Assembly: GCF_000717655.1 (NCBI RefSeq)
Contig: NZ_JNZY01000005.1
Span: 242,646-306,645 of the forward strand
Origin: Streptomyces katrae
GTDB taxonomy: Bacteria; Actinomycetota; Actinomycetes; Streptomycetales; Streptomycetaceae
Direction of reading: 5' to 3'
Length of the DNA stretch: 64,000 nt
The stretch's first letter is position 1. Each line of letters opens with the position of its first letter. The position numbers and the translations under genes were made by a program. The notes under the pieces were generated by a model, which did no database searches, had not been told where the DNA came from, and was given only the letters and a program-made list of their open reading frames with translations. Positions 52,119 to 61,370 of this stretch are shown here, one piece after another.

Positions 52119-54218
52119 TCAGGCCCCGGCCGGCGGCGGGAGCGTGTGGGGGTCGGTGCCGACGCGGGCGACGAGCAGGGCGATGTCGTCGTCCGCGGAG
52201 GCCGGGACCAGGTGGGTGATCAGCGAGTCGCACAGGTGGTCCAGCGAGCCGTGCGGTTCGGCGAGCAGGCGGGTGAGTTCGGTCAGGCGCTCGTCGATGT
52301 CGCTGCCGCGGGCTTCGACGAGGCCGTCGGTGTACAGGACGAGGAGGCTGCCCGGCGCGAGGGTGAGGTCGGTGGTGGTGAAGGTGGTACCGCCGACCCC
52401 CAGCGGGGTGCCGGGCGGCAGGTCGAGGAGGTGGACCGTGCCGTCGGGCTCCACGGCCACGGGCGGCGGATGCCCGGCGCGGGTGATCCGGCAGCGGCCG
52501 GTCTCCGGATCGGCCACGACGTACAGGAAGGTGGCGATCATCGGCTCGGCGAGATCGTCCAGGGTGGCTTCCAGCTGGTGCATCAGGTCCTCGGGGGCGA
52601 GGTCGAGCCGGGCGAGGGCGCGCACACTCGCGGAGAGCCGTCCCATGACCGCCGCGGCCGAGATGCCGTGGCCCATGACGTCCCCGATGAGGAGGGCTGC
52701 CTTGCCCCCGGGGAGGTGCAGGACGTCGTACCAGTCGCCGCCGATCTCGTTGACGTCGCTGGCCGGCAGGTAGCGGTGGGCGACCTCGATGCCGGGCGGC
52801 GGGGTGATGTGCTGGGGCAGCATGCTGCGCTGCAGGATGACGGCGGTCTCGTGTTCGCGGTGGTACAGGCGCGCGTTGTCGATGCTGATGGCGGCGCGGC
52901 CGGCGAGCTCGCCCGCGAGGGTGACGTCGTCGGGCCCGAAGGGGCCGACGGGACTGGTCCGGTAGAAGGTGGCGACGCCGAGCACGAGGTCCCGGGCGAT
53001 CAGCGGCGCCATCAGGAACGAGTGCACTCCGACGGGCAGGAGCTGTGCGGGCCGATTCGTGTGGCGGGCGGCGGGGGCGACGACCTGCTCGTCGAGGTGG
53101 GCGATCAGGAAGGGCCGGCGGGCGGCGAGGGCCTGGGTGTAGGGGGCGGCCGCCGGGAAGACCAGGGTCCTGCCCAGGGGGGCGAGGATGCCGATCACGG
53201 CGGAGCCGGTCAGCGGGGCCTTGCCCAGGCGCCGCAGGGCCACGCCCCCGGCCAGTCCCGGGCCGGGCTCGTCGCCGCGGGCGAGGGTGTCCAGTACGTC
53301 CACGGTGGCGGCGTCGGCGAGCTGCGGTACGGCGAGGTCGGCCAGCTCCTGCGCGGTGCGCTCCAGCTCGAGGCTGGCGCCGATGCGGACGCTGGCCTCG
53401 CTGAGCAGGGCCAGCCTGCGGCGGCCGGCCTCGGCCTCGATGTGGTCGTGCTGCTGCTCGGTGATGTCGAGCAGGGAGGCGATCACGCCGATCGGGCGGC
53501 CGCCCGGGTCCTCCACCCGGACGTACGAGCACGACCACACCCGGTCGTGGGCCGGGTCGGCCGGGGTACGGCCCGTGCGGCGGCGGTCCAGCACCGGCTC
53601 CCCGGTGGCCAGGACCAGCCGCATCTCGTCCTCCATGTCCTCGGCGTTCACCTCGGGCAGGACCTGGGCGAGGCGGCGTCCCACGTGGGAGGACTCCGAG
53701 AGGCCGTTCATCGCCTCCAGGGCCGGGTTGACCTGGAGGAATCGCAGTTGCGTGTCGAGGATGGCGATGCCGACGGGCGAGCGGGCGAACAGCCCGTCCC
53801 AGACCGCCGACGATCCCCGGATCCGGCGGGCCGCGTGGGCATCGGCGGCGAAGACGAGGACCGCGGAGGCGCCGTGGCGCCGTCCGGGAACCGGGCCGGC
53901 CCAGATCTCCACCTCCAGCGGGTGCCCGTCCCGGTGCCAGGCGGTCACGGTGCCCATCACCCCGCGCCCGGTCACGGCGGTCTCCCATAGGGCGCGGCCG
54001 AGGCTGCGGTCGGCTCCGGGGTGGAGCAGGTCGGCGATGTGCCGGCCGACGATCTGTGGCGGGGTGTAGCCGAGCAGTTCCTGCGCCGCGCGGTTCCAGC
54101 GGACGATGGTGCCGTCCGCGCTGGTGGCCAGCTGCGCGACGGTCAGCGAACCGAGCCACCCGCCGGCATCCTGGGCGGCGCCGCTGATCAGATCCTCGAT
54201 CGGCGTCTGCTCGTTCAT
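52119..54218 (-). CDS. PAS-PAS-GAF-SpoIIE (PP2C) phosphatase
   Basis: 699 residues, cytosolic. PAS 1 about 40-145 (TSADGTIVRWNRAAQELLGY), PAS 2 about 160-275 (AILDTQLRFLQVNPALEAMNG), GAF about 290-460 and SpoIIE phosphatase about 480-690 with GGDWYDV, IGDVMGHG and DDDIALLVAR. Such proteins dephosphorylate anti-anti-sigma factors in response to a ligand or light/redox cue. No STAS or anti-sigma gene lies beside it. GGAGG 5 nt before ATG 54218. Confidence 0.93.
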   Translation of the reverse strand: MNEQTPIEDLISGAAQDAGGWLGSLTVAQLATSADGTIVRWNRAAQELLGYTPPQIVGRHIADLLHPGADRSLGRALWETAVTGRGVMGTVTAWHRDGHPLEVEIWAGPVPGRRHGASAVLVFAADAHAARRIRGSSAVWDGLFARSPVGIAILDTQLRFLQVNPALEAMNGLSESSHVGRRLAQVLPEVNAEDMEDEMRLVLATGEPVLDRRRTGRTPADPAHDRVWSCSYVRVEDPGGRPIGVIASLLDITEQQHDHIEAEAGRRRLALLSEASVRIGASLELERTAQELADLAVPQLADAATVDVLDTLARGDEPGPGLAGGVALRRLGKAPLTGSAVIGILAPLGRTLVFPAAAPYTQALAARRPFLIAHLDEQVVAPAARHTNRPAQLLPVGVHSFLMAPLIARDLVLGVATFYRTSPVGPFGPDDVTLAGELAGRAAISIDNARLYHREHETAVILQRSMLPQHITPPPGIEVAHRYLPASDVNEIGGDWYDVLHLPGGKAALLIGDVMGHGISAAAVMGRLSASVRALARLDLAPEDLMHQLEATLDDLAEPMIATFLYVVADPETGRCRITRAGHPPPVAVEPDGTVHLLDLPPGTPLGVGGTTFTTTDLTLAPGSLLVLYTDGLVEARGSDIDERLTELTRLLAEPHGSLDHLCDSLITHLVPASADDDIALLVARVGTDPHTLPPPAGA

Positions 54219-54399
54219 CCGGCCTCCACACCCCCATGGTCGCTCCGGGGGCCCGGGACCGCTTCCCGGCGCGGTCAGGGGCATGCGGGCCCGGCCGCGG
54301 AGCCGCCCACCCCGGCAGCAGCCGCGCGACGCCGGTTCAGCCGTCCGTGCGCCGTGCGTCGACGAATGCGGCGAATTCCCCTCTGGAAAAGCCCTTTCG

Positions 54400-54776
54400 C
54401 AAGCGCTACCGGCTCCCCCCTTTCAGCCCCGGGTTCGCGGTGGCCTCCGTCCGGGCCGGCGCCCCCGTCGTGCCGGTGTCCGTCATCGGCGCCGAGCAGG
54501 CGTGCCCCCGGCTCGGCGAGATCCCGGCCCTGACATGCCTCTTCGGCCTCCCCTGCTTCCCGATCACCCCGGTACTTCTACTTCCCGATCACCCCGGCCT
54601 TCCCGCTGCCCTCGAAGTGGCTCGTGACCCTCGGCGAGCCGATCCCCGCACCCCGGCGGCCCGAGTCCTACGCCGCCCGCTCGGCTGCGGCCCGCCTGCC
54701 GTGCGCCGCGTCGCAGGCTGCCGTGCAGGCCTTGGTGGACCGGGAGCGCCGCAGGCGGGACACGCCGTTCTGGTAG
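54400..54776 (+). pseudogene. PlsC-type acyltransferase remnant
   Basis: Two frames together give the C-terminal half of a phospholipid acyltransferase: FAVASVRAGAPVVPVSVIGAE and ACLFGLPCFPITP-like sequence (TCLFGLPCFPITP), then, after a +1 shift, YFYFPITPAFPLPSKWLVTLGEPI and a tail ending FW-stop at 54776. A 25-bp partial duplication (CTTCCCGATCACCCCGG at 54556 and again at 54581) marks the break. The catalytic HxxxxD half is missing. Residual gene from lost lipid metabolism. Confidence 0.65.
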
Positions 54777-54797
54777 CCCCAGGCGCCGGGGGCCGGA

Positions 54798-55200
54798 TCA
54801 GCCCTTCGCCACCGCCCGCACCTCGGGCCAGACCAGGGTGGTGGACCCCCAGGCCAGCCCCGCGCCGTATGCGGTGAGCGCCACCCGCTGCCCCGGCACC
54901 AGTGTTCCGGCGGCCACCTGGGCCAGCCGCGCCACGGCCTCCGGCACTCCGGACGGCAGGGGGCGGTCCGGGGAGACGGTGACCGGGATGACCGCGTCGA
55001 CGGCGGACGCCCCGGCCGCCGTCAGCGCGTGCCGGCCCGCCCGTACGGCCAGGGTCTGCGGTGGCCTCCCCGTCGGCGGTGCGCCGGCTCGTCACACCGA
55101 TGCGGGTGCGGATCCACTCGTCGCCGACGGGTCGCTGCCCGCGGGGCTCGGCGTTGGTGAGGACGCGCGGCGGACGTACGCGCCGGGCGCGGCGAGGACG
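54798..55200 (-). pseudogene. KAS III (FabH-like) ketosynthase remnant with internal deletion
   Basis: Several minus-strand frames pieced together give RVLTNAEP, GDEWIRTRIGVTSRRTADGEA, QTLAVRAGRHALTAAGASAV and, near the stop at 54798, LVPGQRVALTAYGAGLAW followed by GSTTLVWPEV. These are the N-terminal ~90 and C-terminal ~40 residues of a 3-oxoacyl-ACP synthase III; the middle with the catalytic Cys-His-Asn is gone and at least two frameshifts are present. Non-functional. Confidence 0.7.
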
Positions 55201-55285
55201 GCGCCGCGGCCGCGTGCGGGTGCGGACGCGGGCAGGGGCCCGGCCGCGGGGGCGTCTGCCGAAGTGTGCACGGAGTCCGGTCGCC

Positions 55286-56782
55286 TCAGTCCGTCAGCCG
55301 CTTGGCTGCCCGTCGTACCCCGTCGGCCGCCGTCGCGCACCGCTCGGCGTGGCCCAGCAGGACCATGCGGAACCGCTCCCCCTCCTCGTCGGTGCTCCAG
55401 CCGCTGTTCCCGGCACAGGCCGCGAGGCTCTCCGCGTGCCGCTCCAGCCGGTCGGCGCTGGCGTGCGCCAGGGCGCCGTACGCCGCCGGGGCGTATCCGA
55501 ACGCCGCGACCGGCACCGCCGTCGGCATTCCGGCCGTCACGCTCCCGCCGCCCGGCCGGGCGGCGAGGTCCTCGAGCGCCACGACGAGCGTCCGCGGATC
55601 GAGCGTGTCCGGCAGCCGGTCCGCGGTGATCTGCGGGGTGATCACCACCGGGCGGGCCGCCTCCGTGACGGTCCGTACGATCTGCTCGGCGACGAGCGCG
55701 GCGAACCGCGTCGCCGCGCATCCGGTCGGTGCCCCGCACAGCGGCGGCATCCCCGAAGTCTGCGCCCTCGCGGACGGCCCCGACGGCCCCGGCTCCGGGC
55801 TGCCCTCGCCGTCCAGGCGGCGCAGCCAGCCGGGCACCCGCAGGATCTCGGTCCCGGCCTCGACCGCCAGGTCCTGCCACACGAAGTCGGCCCGTACGGG
55901 GTACACCGCCGAGGCGACGGGCGGCCAGCGGCGGAGCGCCTCGCCCACGGCCGCCTCCGGGGACGCGGCGGCGCCCACCGCGAGCAGGGCCAGCGCCTGG
56001 AGCACGGTCCCGGCGGCGGCCTCGGACACCAGCGCGAGCGCGTGCGCGACGGCCGGGCCGGCGGCCTCCGGCTCGGTGCCCTCGCGGCCCGCGCCCTGCG
56101 CCGTCATCCGGCCCGCCAGCGAGGCGGGGTCCGGGTCGGCGAGGTACGGTGCCAGGCGGCGCCGCAGCGCCTCGGCCCGGCCCTCGTACGACCTGCTGTC
56201 CGCAGCCGCCGTGGCCGCCGCGAGCACCTCGCTGAGCAGCGTGTCCTCGACGGCTGCGGCGCCCGCGACCACGCGCCGGGCCAGCCGCTGCATGCCGCGC
56301 TGCCAGTGGTGCCACTCCAGCGTGCCGTCCCCGCGCCGGGCCGGGACCGCCCGGTCCACGTACTCGGCCAGCAGGGCGCCCAGCTCGCCGGCCGGAACCG
56401 CCGCGTCCCGGGGCAGCGGCACGTGCGGCGAAAGCCCGTACCGCCGGCCGCCGGCCGTGAGGCCGACCGCGGGTGCGAGGGCCCCCGCCTCGTCCGCCGC
56501 CGCGAGCAGGCCCGCGGCGTCGGCTGCGGCCAGCGGCAGGAGGAACGGCCCGAAGGGGGTGCGCAGTTGTACCGGGCGGCCGGAGCGGGTGCGCCGCAGG
56601 AACGCCAGCAGCGCGCGCGTCACGCCGTCCCGGGTCAGCATGTCCAGCCCGAGGGCGCGGGCGGGGGCGTCCGCCCACGGCAGGCGCTGGGCGGCCATCG
56701 CCGCGCTGAACACGGCGTTCTCCAGGGGCCAGGCCGTCGCGGGACGTCGCGCCGTGGTGGCCGGGCTGTCGGCAGTGGTCAT
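55286..56782 (-). CDS. Divergent cytochrome P450-like protein with C-terminal helical extension
   Basis: 498 residues. Residues 1-385 follow a P450 layout: ExxR in GEALRRWPPVASAVYPVRADF, then VWQDLAVEAGTEILRVP, and a shortened heme loop CGAPTGCAATRFAALVAEQI with Cys355. The DFVW...GTEIL stretch resembles fatty-acid peroxygenases (CYP152). The usual FGxGxHxCxG is broken, so heme binding must be tested. About 90 extra helical residues follow. GGGAG 9 nt before ATG 56782; 20 bp after the lipase stop. Confidence 0.6.
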   Translation of the reverse strand: MTTADSPATTARRPATAWPLENAVFSAAMAAQRLPWADAPARALGLDMLTRDGVTRALLAFLRRTRSGRPVQLRTPFGPFLLPLAAADAAGLLAAADEAGALAPAVGLTAGGRRYGLSPHVPLPRDAAVPAGELGALLAEYVDRAVPARRGDGTLEWHHWQRGMQRLARRVVAGAAAVEDTLLSEVLAAATAAADSRSYEGRAEALRRRLAPYLADPDPASLAGRMTAQGAGREGTEPEAAGPAVAHALALVSEAAAGTVLQALALLAVGAAASPEAAVGEALRRWPPVASAVYPVRADFVWQDLAVEAGTEILRVPGWLRRLDGEGSPEPGPSGPSARAQTSGMPPLCGAPTGCAATRFAALVAEQIVRTVTEAARPVVITPQITADRLPDTLDPRTLVVALEDLAARPGGGSVTAGMPTAVPVAAFGYAPAAYGALAHASADRLERHAESLAACAGNSGWSTDEEGERFRMVLLGHAERCATAADGVRRAAKRLTD

Positions 56783-56802
56783 CGGTCGGTCTCCCTCGTG
56801 GG

Positions 56803-58281
56803 TCACTTGTCGCGCAGCATGTAGGGCTGGTTGCCGACGACTTCGCCGTCGTACGCGCTGATCAGCTTGTTGACCTGGTCCCGGTGGTGCGTGAACTCCC
56901 CGCGCAGCGCGTCGGAGTACGCCTGCGGCGCGTGCGACAGCGGGTAGTCGTACGACTCGTCCAGCCAGGCCAGTTCGACCCAGCTCTCGGGGATGTCGTT
57001 GGGTGAGGCCGGTCCGCGCCCGTCCAGCCCCGGGATCACGTCGTGCTTGTTGACGAGGCTGATCACCTGGGTGGTGTGGTCGGCGGGCCGCTTGCCGTCG
57101 ATCGGGGAGCCGATCGCGACCACGTGCGTGACCCGGTAGGTGGAGGAGACCTCCACGTCGCTCGCGAGGTTCATGGCGGTCATACCGCCCAGACTGTGCC
57201 CGACGATCATGAGCTCCGCGCCGGTGGGCAACCCGGCCCGCCGGAGCAGCTTCTTCGCGGCACGGGTGTACGTCGTGTCGGTGCGCAGCAGTCCGTCGAA
57301 CGCGCCGACGAGGTCCTGTGGGGTGCTGTTGCTCAGCAGCCCGAAGCTCGTGCCGGGCAGCAGGAGCACGTACCGTACGGCGCCATCGGCGCACGCGACG
57401 CGGCGCAGCAGCACCAGGCCGTGGTTGCCGAGGGCTCCGATGTCGCCCACGTAGCTGACGATGTCGTTGCGGGAGGTGGCGAGCACCTTCGCGAGGATCG
57501 GGTCCGGCTCGGTGCGTTCGGCGCGGCCGGGCCCGGGGTTGAGGAACTTGAGGACCGAACTCGGCAGCCCGAGGAAGGGATCGGTGGTCGGCACGCCGCC
57601 GGCGAGCGTCACCCAGGAGAAGTCGTCGTTGACCGGGTTCTCGTCGAGCAGGCCGAGCAGGGCCATCAGCTCCATGATCACGGGGCTCACCGTGGTCAGG
57701 GCGCGGGTCACGCCCAGCAGCTCGATCAGCGCGTACATCGCCCGCAGTGCCTCGAGCCGGTTCCCGGCCACCATGGCGTCGGTGAGGCGGCGTGCGGCCG
57801 GGGAGGCGAGGCCCGGGTGATCGGCCGCGGCAGCCTTGATCCGCAGGGCGAAGGCGTCCACGGCCATGGCGACCTTGGCGGGACGGCGGTACGTCATGCT
57901 CCCGGCCATCCGGGCGAGTTCGCCGATCAGGCCGCCGTTGGCCCCGAACCCGAGTCCGTTGGAGGCGGTCAGCGCCCGGGCGCACGAGGCGGCCGTACCG
58001 AGCGCCCAGCCGGGGCGCTGCAGCGCCTCCAGCCCGAACCGCCAGCTGAACAGGGCTCCGGTGAGCTCCGCGCCGGACTGCTTGGCCGTCAGGGCCGCGT
58101 CCGCGAGCAGGACCGACGCGGCGATGAGGAGCTCGGGGTCGATCCGCTCCGGAGCCGGGACCGGGGCCGGTCCGGGGGCGGCCTGAGCGGGTACGACCGG
58201 GGCCGCGCTCTGGGCGGCGGGATCCGGGCCCTTCCGCGTGGGGAGACGCTGAGCCGTTTCGTCGACCACCTGAGGCGCCAC
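56803..58281 (-). CDS. Class 3-like lipase, apparently cytosolic
   Basis: 492 residues. Pro/Ala-rich start, a helical N-terminal domain (about 65-250), then an alpha/beta hydrolase with GHSLGGMTAMNLA (Ser nucleophile), Asp in VNKHDVIPGLDG and a probable His in REFTHHRDQ. No signal peptide. GTG 58281 preferred: AGGTAGGA lies 3-4 nt upstream. It is first in an operon with the P450-like gene; a lipase that frees an acyl chain for the P450-like partner is a plausible inference. Confidence 0.82.
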   Translation of the reverse strand: MAPQVVDETAQRLPTRKGPDPAAQSAAPVVPAQAAPGPAPVPAPERIDPELLIAASVLLADAALTAKQSGAELTGALFSWRFGLEALQRPGWALGTAASCARALTASNGLGFGANGGLIGELARMAGSMTYRRPAKVAMAVDAFALRIKAAAADHPGLASPAARRLTDAMVAGNRLEALRAMYALIELLGVTRALTTVSPVIMELMALLGLLDENPVNDDFSWVTLAGGVPTTDPFLGLPSSVLKFLNPGPGRAERTEPDPILAKVLATSRNDIVSYVGDIGALGNHGLVLLRRVACADGAVRYVLLLPGTSFGLLSNSTPQDLVGAFDGLLRTDTTYTRAAKKLLRRAGLPTGAELMIVGHSLGGMTAMNLASDVEVSSTYRVTHVVAIGSPIDGKRPADHTTQVISLVNKHDVIPGLDGRGPASPNDIPESWVELAWLDESYDYPLSHAPQAYSDALRGEFTHHRDQVNKLISAYDGEVVGNQPYMLRDK

Positions 58282-58733
58282 TTTCCTACCTCTCATCCGT
58301 GTGCAGCGGCTTCGCAGCCTTGCCCGCTGTGTGCGGGGGAATGGTGGCACCGAATGTGATCCTTTCCGCGCGGCCGGACGCTCGTTTCCGCGTGTCAGCC
58401 CGCGTGCGGACCCCGGCCCGGGCCCCTTCGCGGGCCCTGCCCACGCGGCCGTCGGCGGATCCGGCAGGCGCCCGGTTCACCCGACGGGGTTGGCCGCGCC
58501 CGGGAGGATGACTCCGCCTCCTCCCGGTTGACGCACCCCGCCCGCGCCCTCCGTCGCACGACGGCGAGGGGCGGCGCGACGTGCTCGATGACACGTGCGT
58601 GCCGGCCTGCACGGTGGGACTCAACGGGATCCCGCAGAAGTCGCCCGGCGCAATGCTTGGCATGGACGCGGCGTACAGTCGGCTGCCGACGCCAGGACCC
58701 GACCACCCTCGACGCCGACCGAAAGCAGGAGCG
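58282..58733. other. 452-bp divergent intergenic region
   Basis: Lies between the lipase and the dienelactone-hydrolase starts. No convincing gene; small frames are Arg/Pro-rich. It should hold both promoters, but no clear -35/-10 pair was recognised (a lone TACAGT at 58674-58679 is 54 bp before the hydrolase start). Confidence 0.6.
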
Positions 58734-59543
58734 ATGACAGGCACCGCACCGACCGCCACCCTCGCCGGATGGCGCCGGGCCCCCTTCTCCGCCGAGGGGC
58801 TCACGTACGACTGCTTCGAGAAGGGCGAGGGCCCCGGCGTGGTGCTCCTGCCGGAGCTGCCCGGCATCACGCCCGAGGTGCTCGGCCTCGCCGAGCACCT
58901 GGTGGGAGAGGGGTTCACCGTCGTGATGCCGTCGTTGTTCGGTACGCCGGGCAAGCCCGTCTCCGTCGCCCGGACCGCGGCCGTCTTCGCCCGCATCTGC
59001 GTCTCCGCGGAGTTCCGGGCTTTCGCCACGAACGCCCACCGGCCCGTCGCCGACTACCTCCGTGCCCTCGCCCGCGACCTCGCGGCCCGTACCCCTGCCG
59101 CCGGGGTCGGAGTCATCGGCCTCTGCTTCACGGGCGGTTTCGCCCTGGCCGCCGCCGTGGACGACTCCGTTCTGGCCCCCGTCATGAGCCAGCCCTCGGC
59201 CCCGATCGCCCTGACCGCCGCACGGCGCGCGGACGCCGGAGTCTCCGAGGACGAGCTCCAGCGCGTCGTCGGGCGCACCCGCAACAACGGCCTCTGCGTC
59301 ATGGGGCTTCGCTTCAGTGGGGACTGGATGGCCCCTGAGGAGCGCTTCGACACCCTGCGCTCCCGGCTCGGGGACGCCTTCAAGGTCATCCGGCTCAGCT
59401 CCGACCCGGGCAACGACGACGGCTTCGGCCGCCTGGCCCATGCCGTGCTGACCCTGGAGGTCCGCGAAACCCCGGCGGGCCACCCCGCCTTGAAGGCCCG
59501 GACGGACGTCACCGCCTTCCTGCACGAACGGCTGGGCGGCTGA
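58734..59543 (+). CDS. Dienelactone hydrolase family protein
   Basis: 269 residues. Starts GLTYDCFEKGEGPGVVLLPELPGITPEVLGLAEHLVGEGF, then the Cys nucleophile motif VIGLCFTGGFALAAAV, typical of dienelactone hydrolases. The expected late Asp/His are in SSDPGNDDG and GHPALKART. GGAG lies close before ATG 58734. Substrate unknown; this is a common soluble actinobacterial hydrolase. Confidence 0.88.
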   Translation: MTGTAPTATLAGWRRAPFSAEGLTYDCFEKGEGPGVVLLPELPGITPEVLGLAEHLVGEGFTVVMPSLFGTPGKPVSVARTAAVFARICVSAEFRAFATNAHRPVADYLRALARDLAARTPAAGVGVIGLCFTGGFALAAAVDDSVLAPVMSQPSAPIALTAARRADAGVSEDELQRVVGRTRNNGLCVMGLRFSGDWMAPEERFDTLRSRLGDAFKVIRLSSDPGNDDGFGRLAHAVLTLEVRETPAGHPALKARTDVTAFLHERLGG

Positions 59544-59599
59544 CCCCATGGCGCGAACCGCGGCTGCCGCGCACTTGGCCCATGGCCGGTCGCGACTTC

Positions 59600-60235
59600 G
59601 GTGAACTGCAGGAAGCTGGTCGGCCGCCCGCCGTTCAGCCCAGCTATGGCACCAACTACCAGGCACCGTCGCCTGGTTCCGGACCGACGCCCGGAAACCC
59701 GTACGCGCAACCGCAGTCGCAGCCACTGCCGCCGTCACCGCCGTGGCCCGGTGGTGGTCACGGCATCCGGGGCAACCACCCGGCTTCGGCGGCCCGTTGC
59801 CTCCCGTGCCCGGCGGAGGCAGCCGAACCCGTTCGAGGGCCGACCCGCCCTGCTGATCCCGGGTTTGGTCGGGGGCCTGCTGGTGACCGTCGGCTGCGTG
59901 GAGCCCGGGCAGGTGGACCACGCGGTCCTGCCCTTCGGCCCGGTAGGCCTTCGGCGGGCGCCGTGCAGCGGATTCGGCCAGCCTCCGGAGCACTCCCCTA
60001 CTCGCCCGGCAGTTCGTTCGGCGCGCCGAACCCGAAAGGGACGGCGACGGCACGATCGTCGACTTCCCGCCCGCCGGCAAGGGCAGCAAGGGTGCCGGGC
60101 AGAACCGGCAAGTGCACGGCGGGGCCGGGCGATCGCCTTCGGCTTCAAGAACTCCAAGGGCGACTTCGTCGCCTGGGACCTCTACGGCAGGGCGGGCGCT
60201 CCCGGCGCCGTGCAGGCCCGGGTGTGGGGGCGTGG
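59600..60235 (+). pseudogene. Decayed Pro-rich single-TM protein gene
   Basis: Pieces in different plus frames: a Pro/Gln-rich lead (YGTNYQAPSPGSGPTPGNPY), a TM piece (NPFEGRPALLIPGLVGGLLV), a Gly/Lys piece (GKGSKGAGQ) and a final FGFKNSKGDFVAWDLYGRAG. Order and style resemble Streptomyces membrane-anchored beta-propeller or DUF proteins with Pro/Gln-rich N-termini, but multiple frameshifts prevent any product. Family uncertain. Confidence 0.4.
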
Positions 60236-60685
60236 TCAGCTGCCCTGCGCGCTGCCCGTGTCGTCGGTGGCACGGGCGATACCGTCGAGTTCCCTGGCGA
60301 TCCAGGCCTGCTCGGCCGCATCACAGGGCGGCAAGGACCCCGCCGGCGTGTGCTGCTGGTCGGGGCGGGTGTTGTCCACGACCGCCCAGCCCTTGCCACC
60401 GTCGGGGGCGGCCAGTTCGACGAGACGGTGGTCGAGGTGGCCCGTGATCATGACCGCCATGAGGGACAGGTATTCGCGCTGCAGATCGGGGGCGAGGTCG
60501 GTCTCGCCCGGCACCTCGAGGACGGCCTCCCGTCCGTCGGCCAGCAGTGCACAGGTGGCCTGGACGGCCCTGATGAGCACCTCGAACCGCTCCCCGTTCA
60601 GACGTGCTCGCAGGACCTCCAGGTAAGGGCCCAGAACATCGTCCTCCTGACCGTCCCCCGGGTCTGCCGCATGGTGCTCGATCAT
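60236..60685 (-). CDS. Hypothetical protein
   Basis: 149 residues, acidic and helical (DDVLGPYLEVLRARLNGERFEVLIRAVQATCALLADGREAVLEVPG; LMAVMITGHLDHRLVELA), no TM or signal. ATG 60685 with GGGG upstream. It is unlike any family I can name. Normal codon bias supports a real gene. Confidence 0.65.
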   Translation of the reverse strand: MIEHHAADPGDGQEDDVLGPYLEVLRARLNGERFEVLIRAVQATCALLADGREAVLEVPGETDLAPDLQREYLSLMAVMITGHLDHRLVELAAPDGGKGWAVVDNTRPDQQHTPAGSLPPCDAAEQAWIARELDGIARATDDTGSAQGS

Positions 60686-61370
60686 GTTCCCCGCCCTTTC
60701 CCGGACGGCCGCGTCCCTCCGCAGTGTAGGGAGCGTCCAGTACGTGCACGGCGGTCTTCGGCCATCCTCCAACCCGCTGCACGGTCCCTCGACTTGGCAC
60801 CGCCGGGTCGTTTCCGCCATGTGCAAGAGCCGTTGATCCCAGTGGAGTTCACGTCCGCCGGATGGGGCAAGGGCCCGGTCACACAGGAGGTCGCGCGCCC
60901 CGCGCGCAGCAGCCGCCCCACGCTGCGCACCTGCGCTCCCCGCGCCGGCGCGCCCGCGCTCGCATCAGTGGCCTGAAGAGGTCTATGAGCAGCTCCGGGT
61001 CGGGTCGTGCGTCGACCGGGTCCCCGTCCGGGGAGTCCCCCGCGCCCCTCGCGCGAACCTGCGCTCGGGCGACTATGCCCCCCGCATATCTGCCGTGAAT
61101 ATTCCTTCGGTAATTACACCGCGAATTCGGCATCTCCCCACTTCCTACATTGACAGTGCGCTGCGCCCTGCGAGTTAATTAGTTCACGGGTGGCCTGATG
61201 TAGTCGTGCGTGGGCGAGATCTGGCCACTTGGCGACCGGTTCATTCCGAACAGTCGCGGTTGTGGAGCCGTGGCGGCACCGCAGCAGCAGGGTGCTCTGA
61301 AATCGCACGTGCCATCACGATCGTACATTGAGCGGGTATTGGCGAATCCGACTCTTCCGTGGGGGGATCA
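60686..61370. promoter_or_regulatory. 685-bp intergenic region with promoter candidate for the terpene operon
   Basis: The left part is GC-rich with no convincing gene. From about 61080 the base composition falls (ATATTCC, GTAATTACACC, TTAATTAG), unusual for this window. TTGACA at 61150-61155 and TTAATT at 61175-61180 (19-bp spacing) make a candidate promoter, which would give a leader of about 185 nt before the terpene synthase. Confidence 0.4.

Noticed and set aside
53000..54000. Long Arg/Gly-rich frames on the plus strand of the SpoIIE gene
   Set aside because: Shadows of the PAS/GAF/SpoIIE frame, which has full domain support.
60879..61133. Minus-strand 84-codon frame containing DPELLIDLFRPLMRARARRR
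   Set aside because: The middle looks protein-like, but the start region and Cys/Gly/Arg end do not, there is no SD, and it runs into the probable terpene promoter. Not enough to call a gene.
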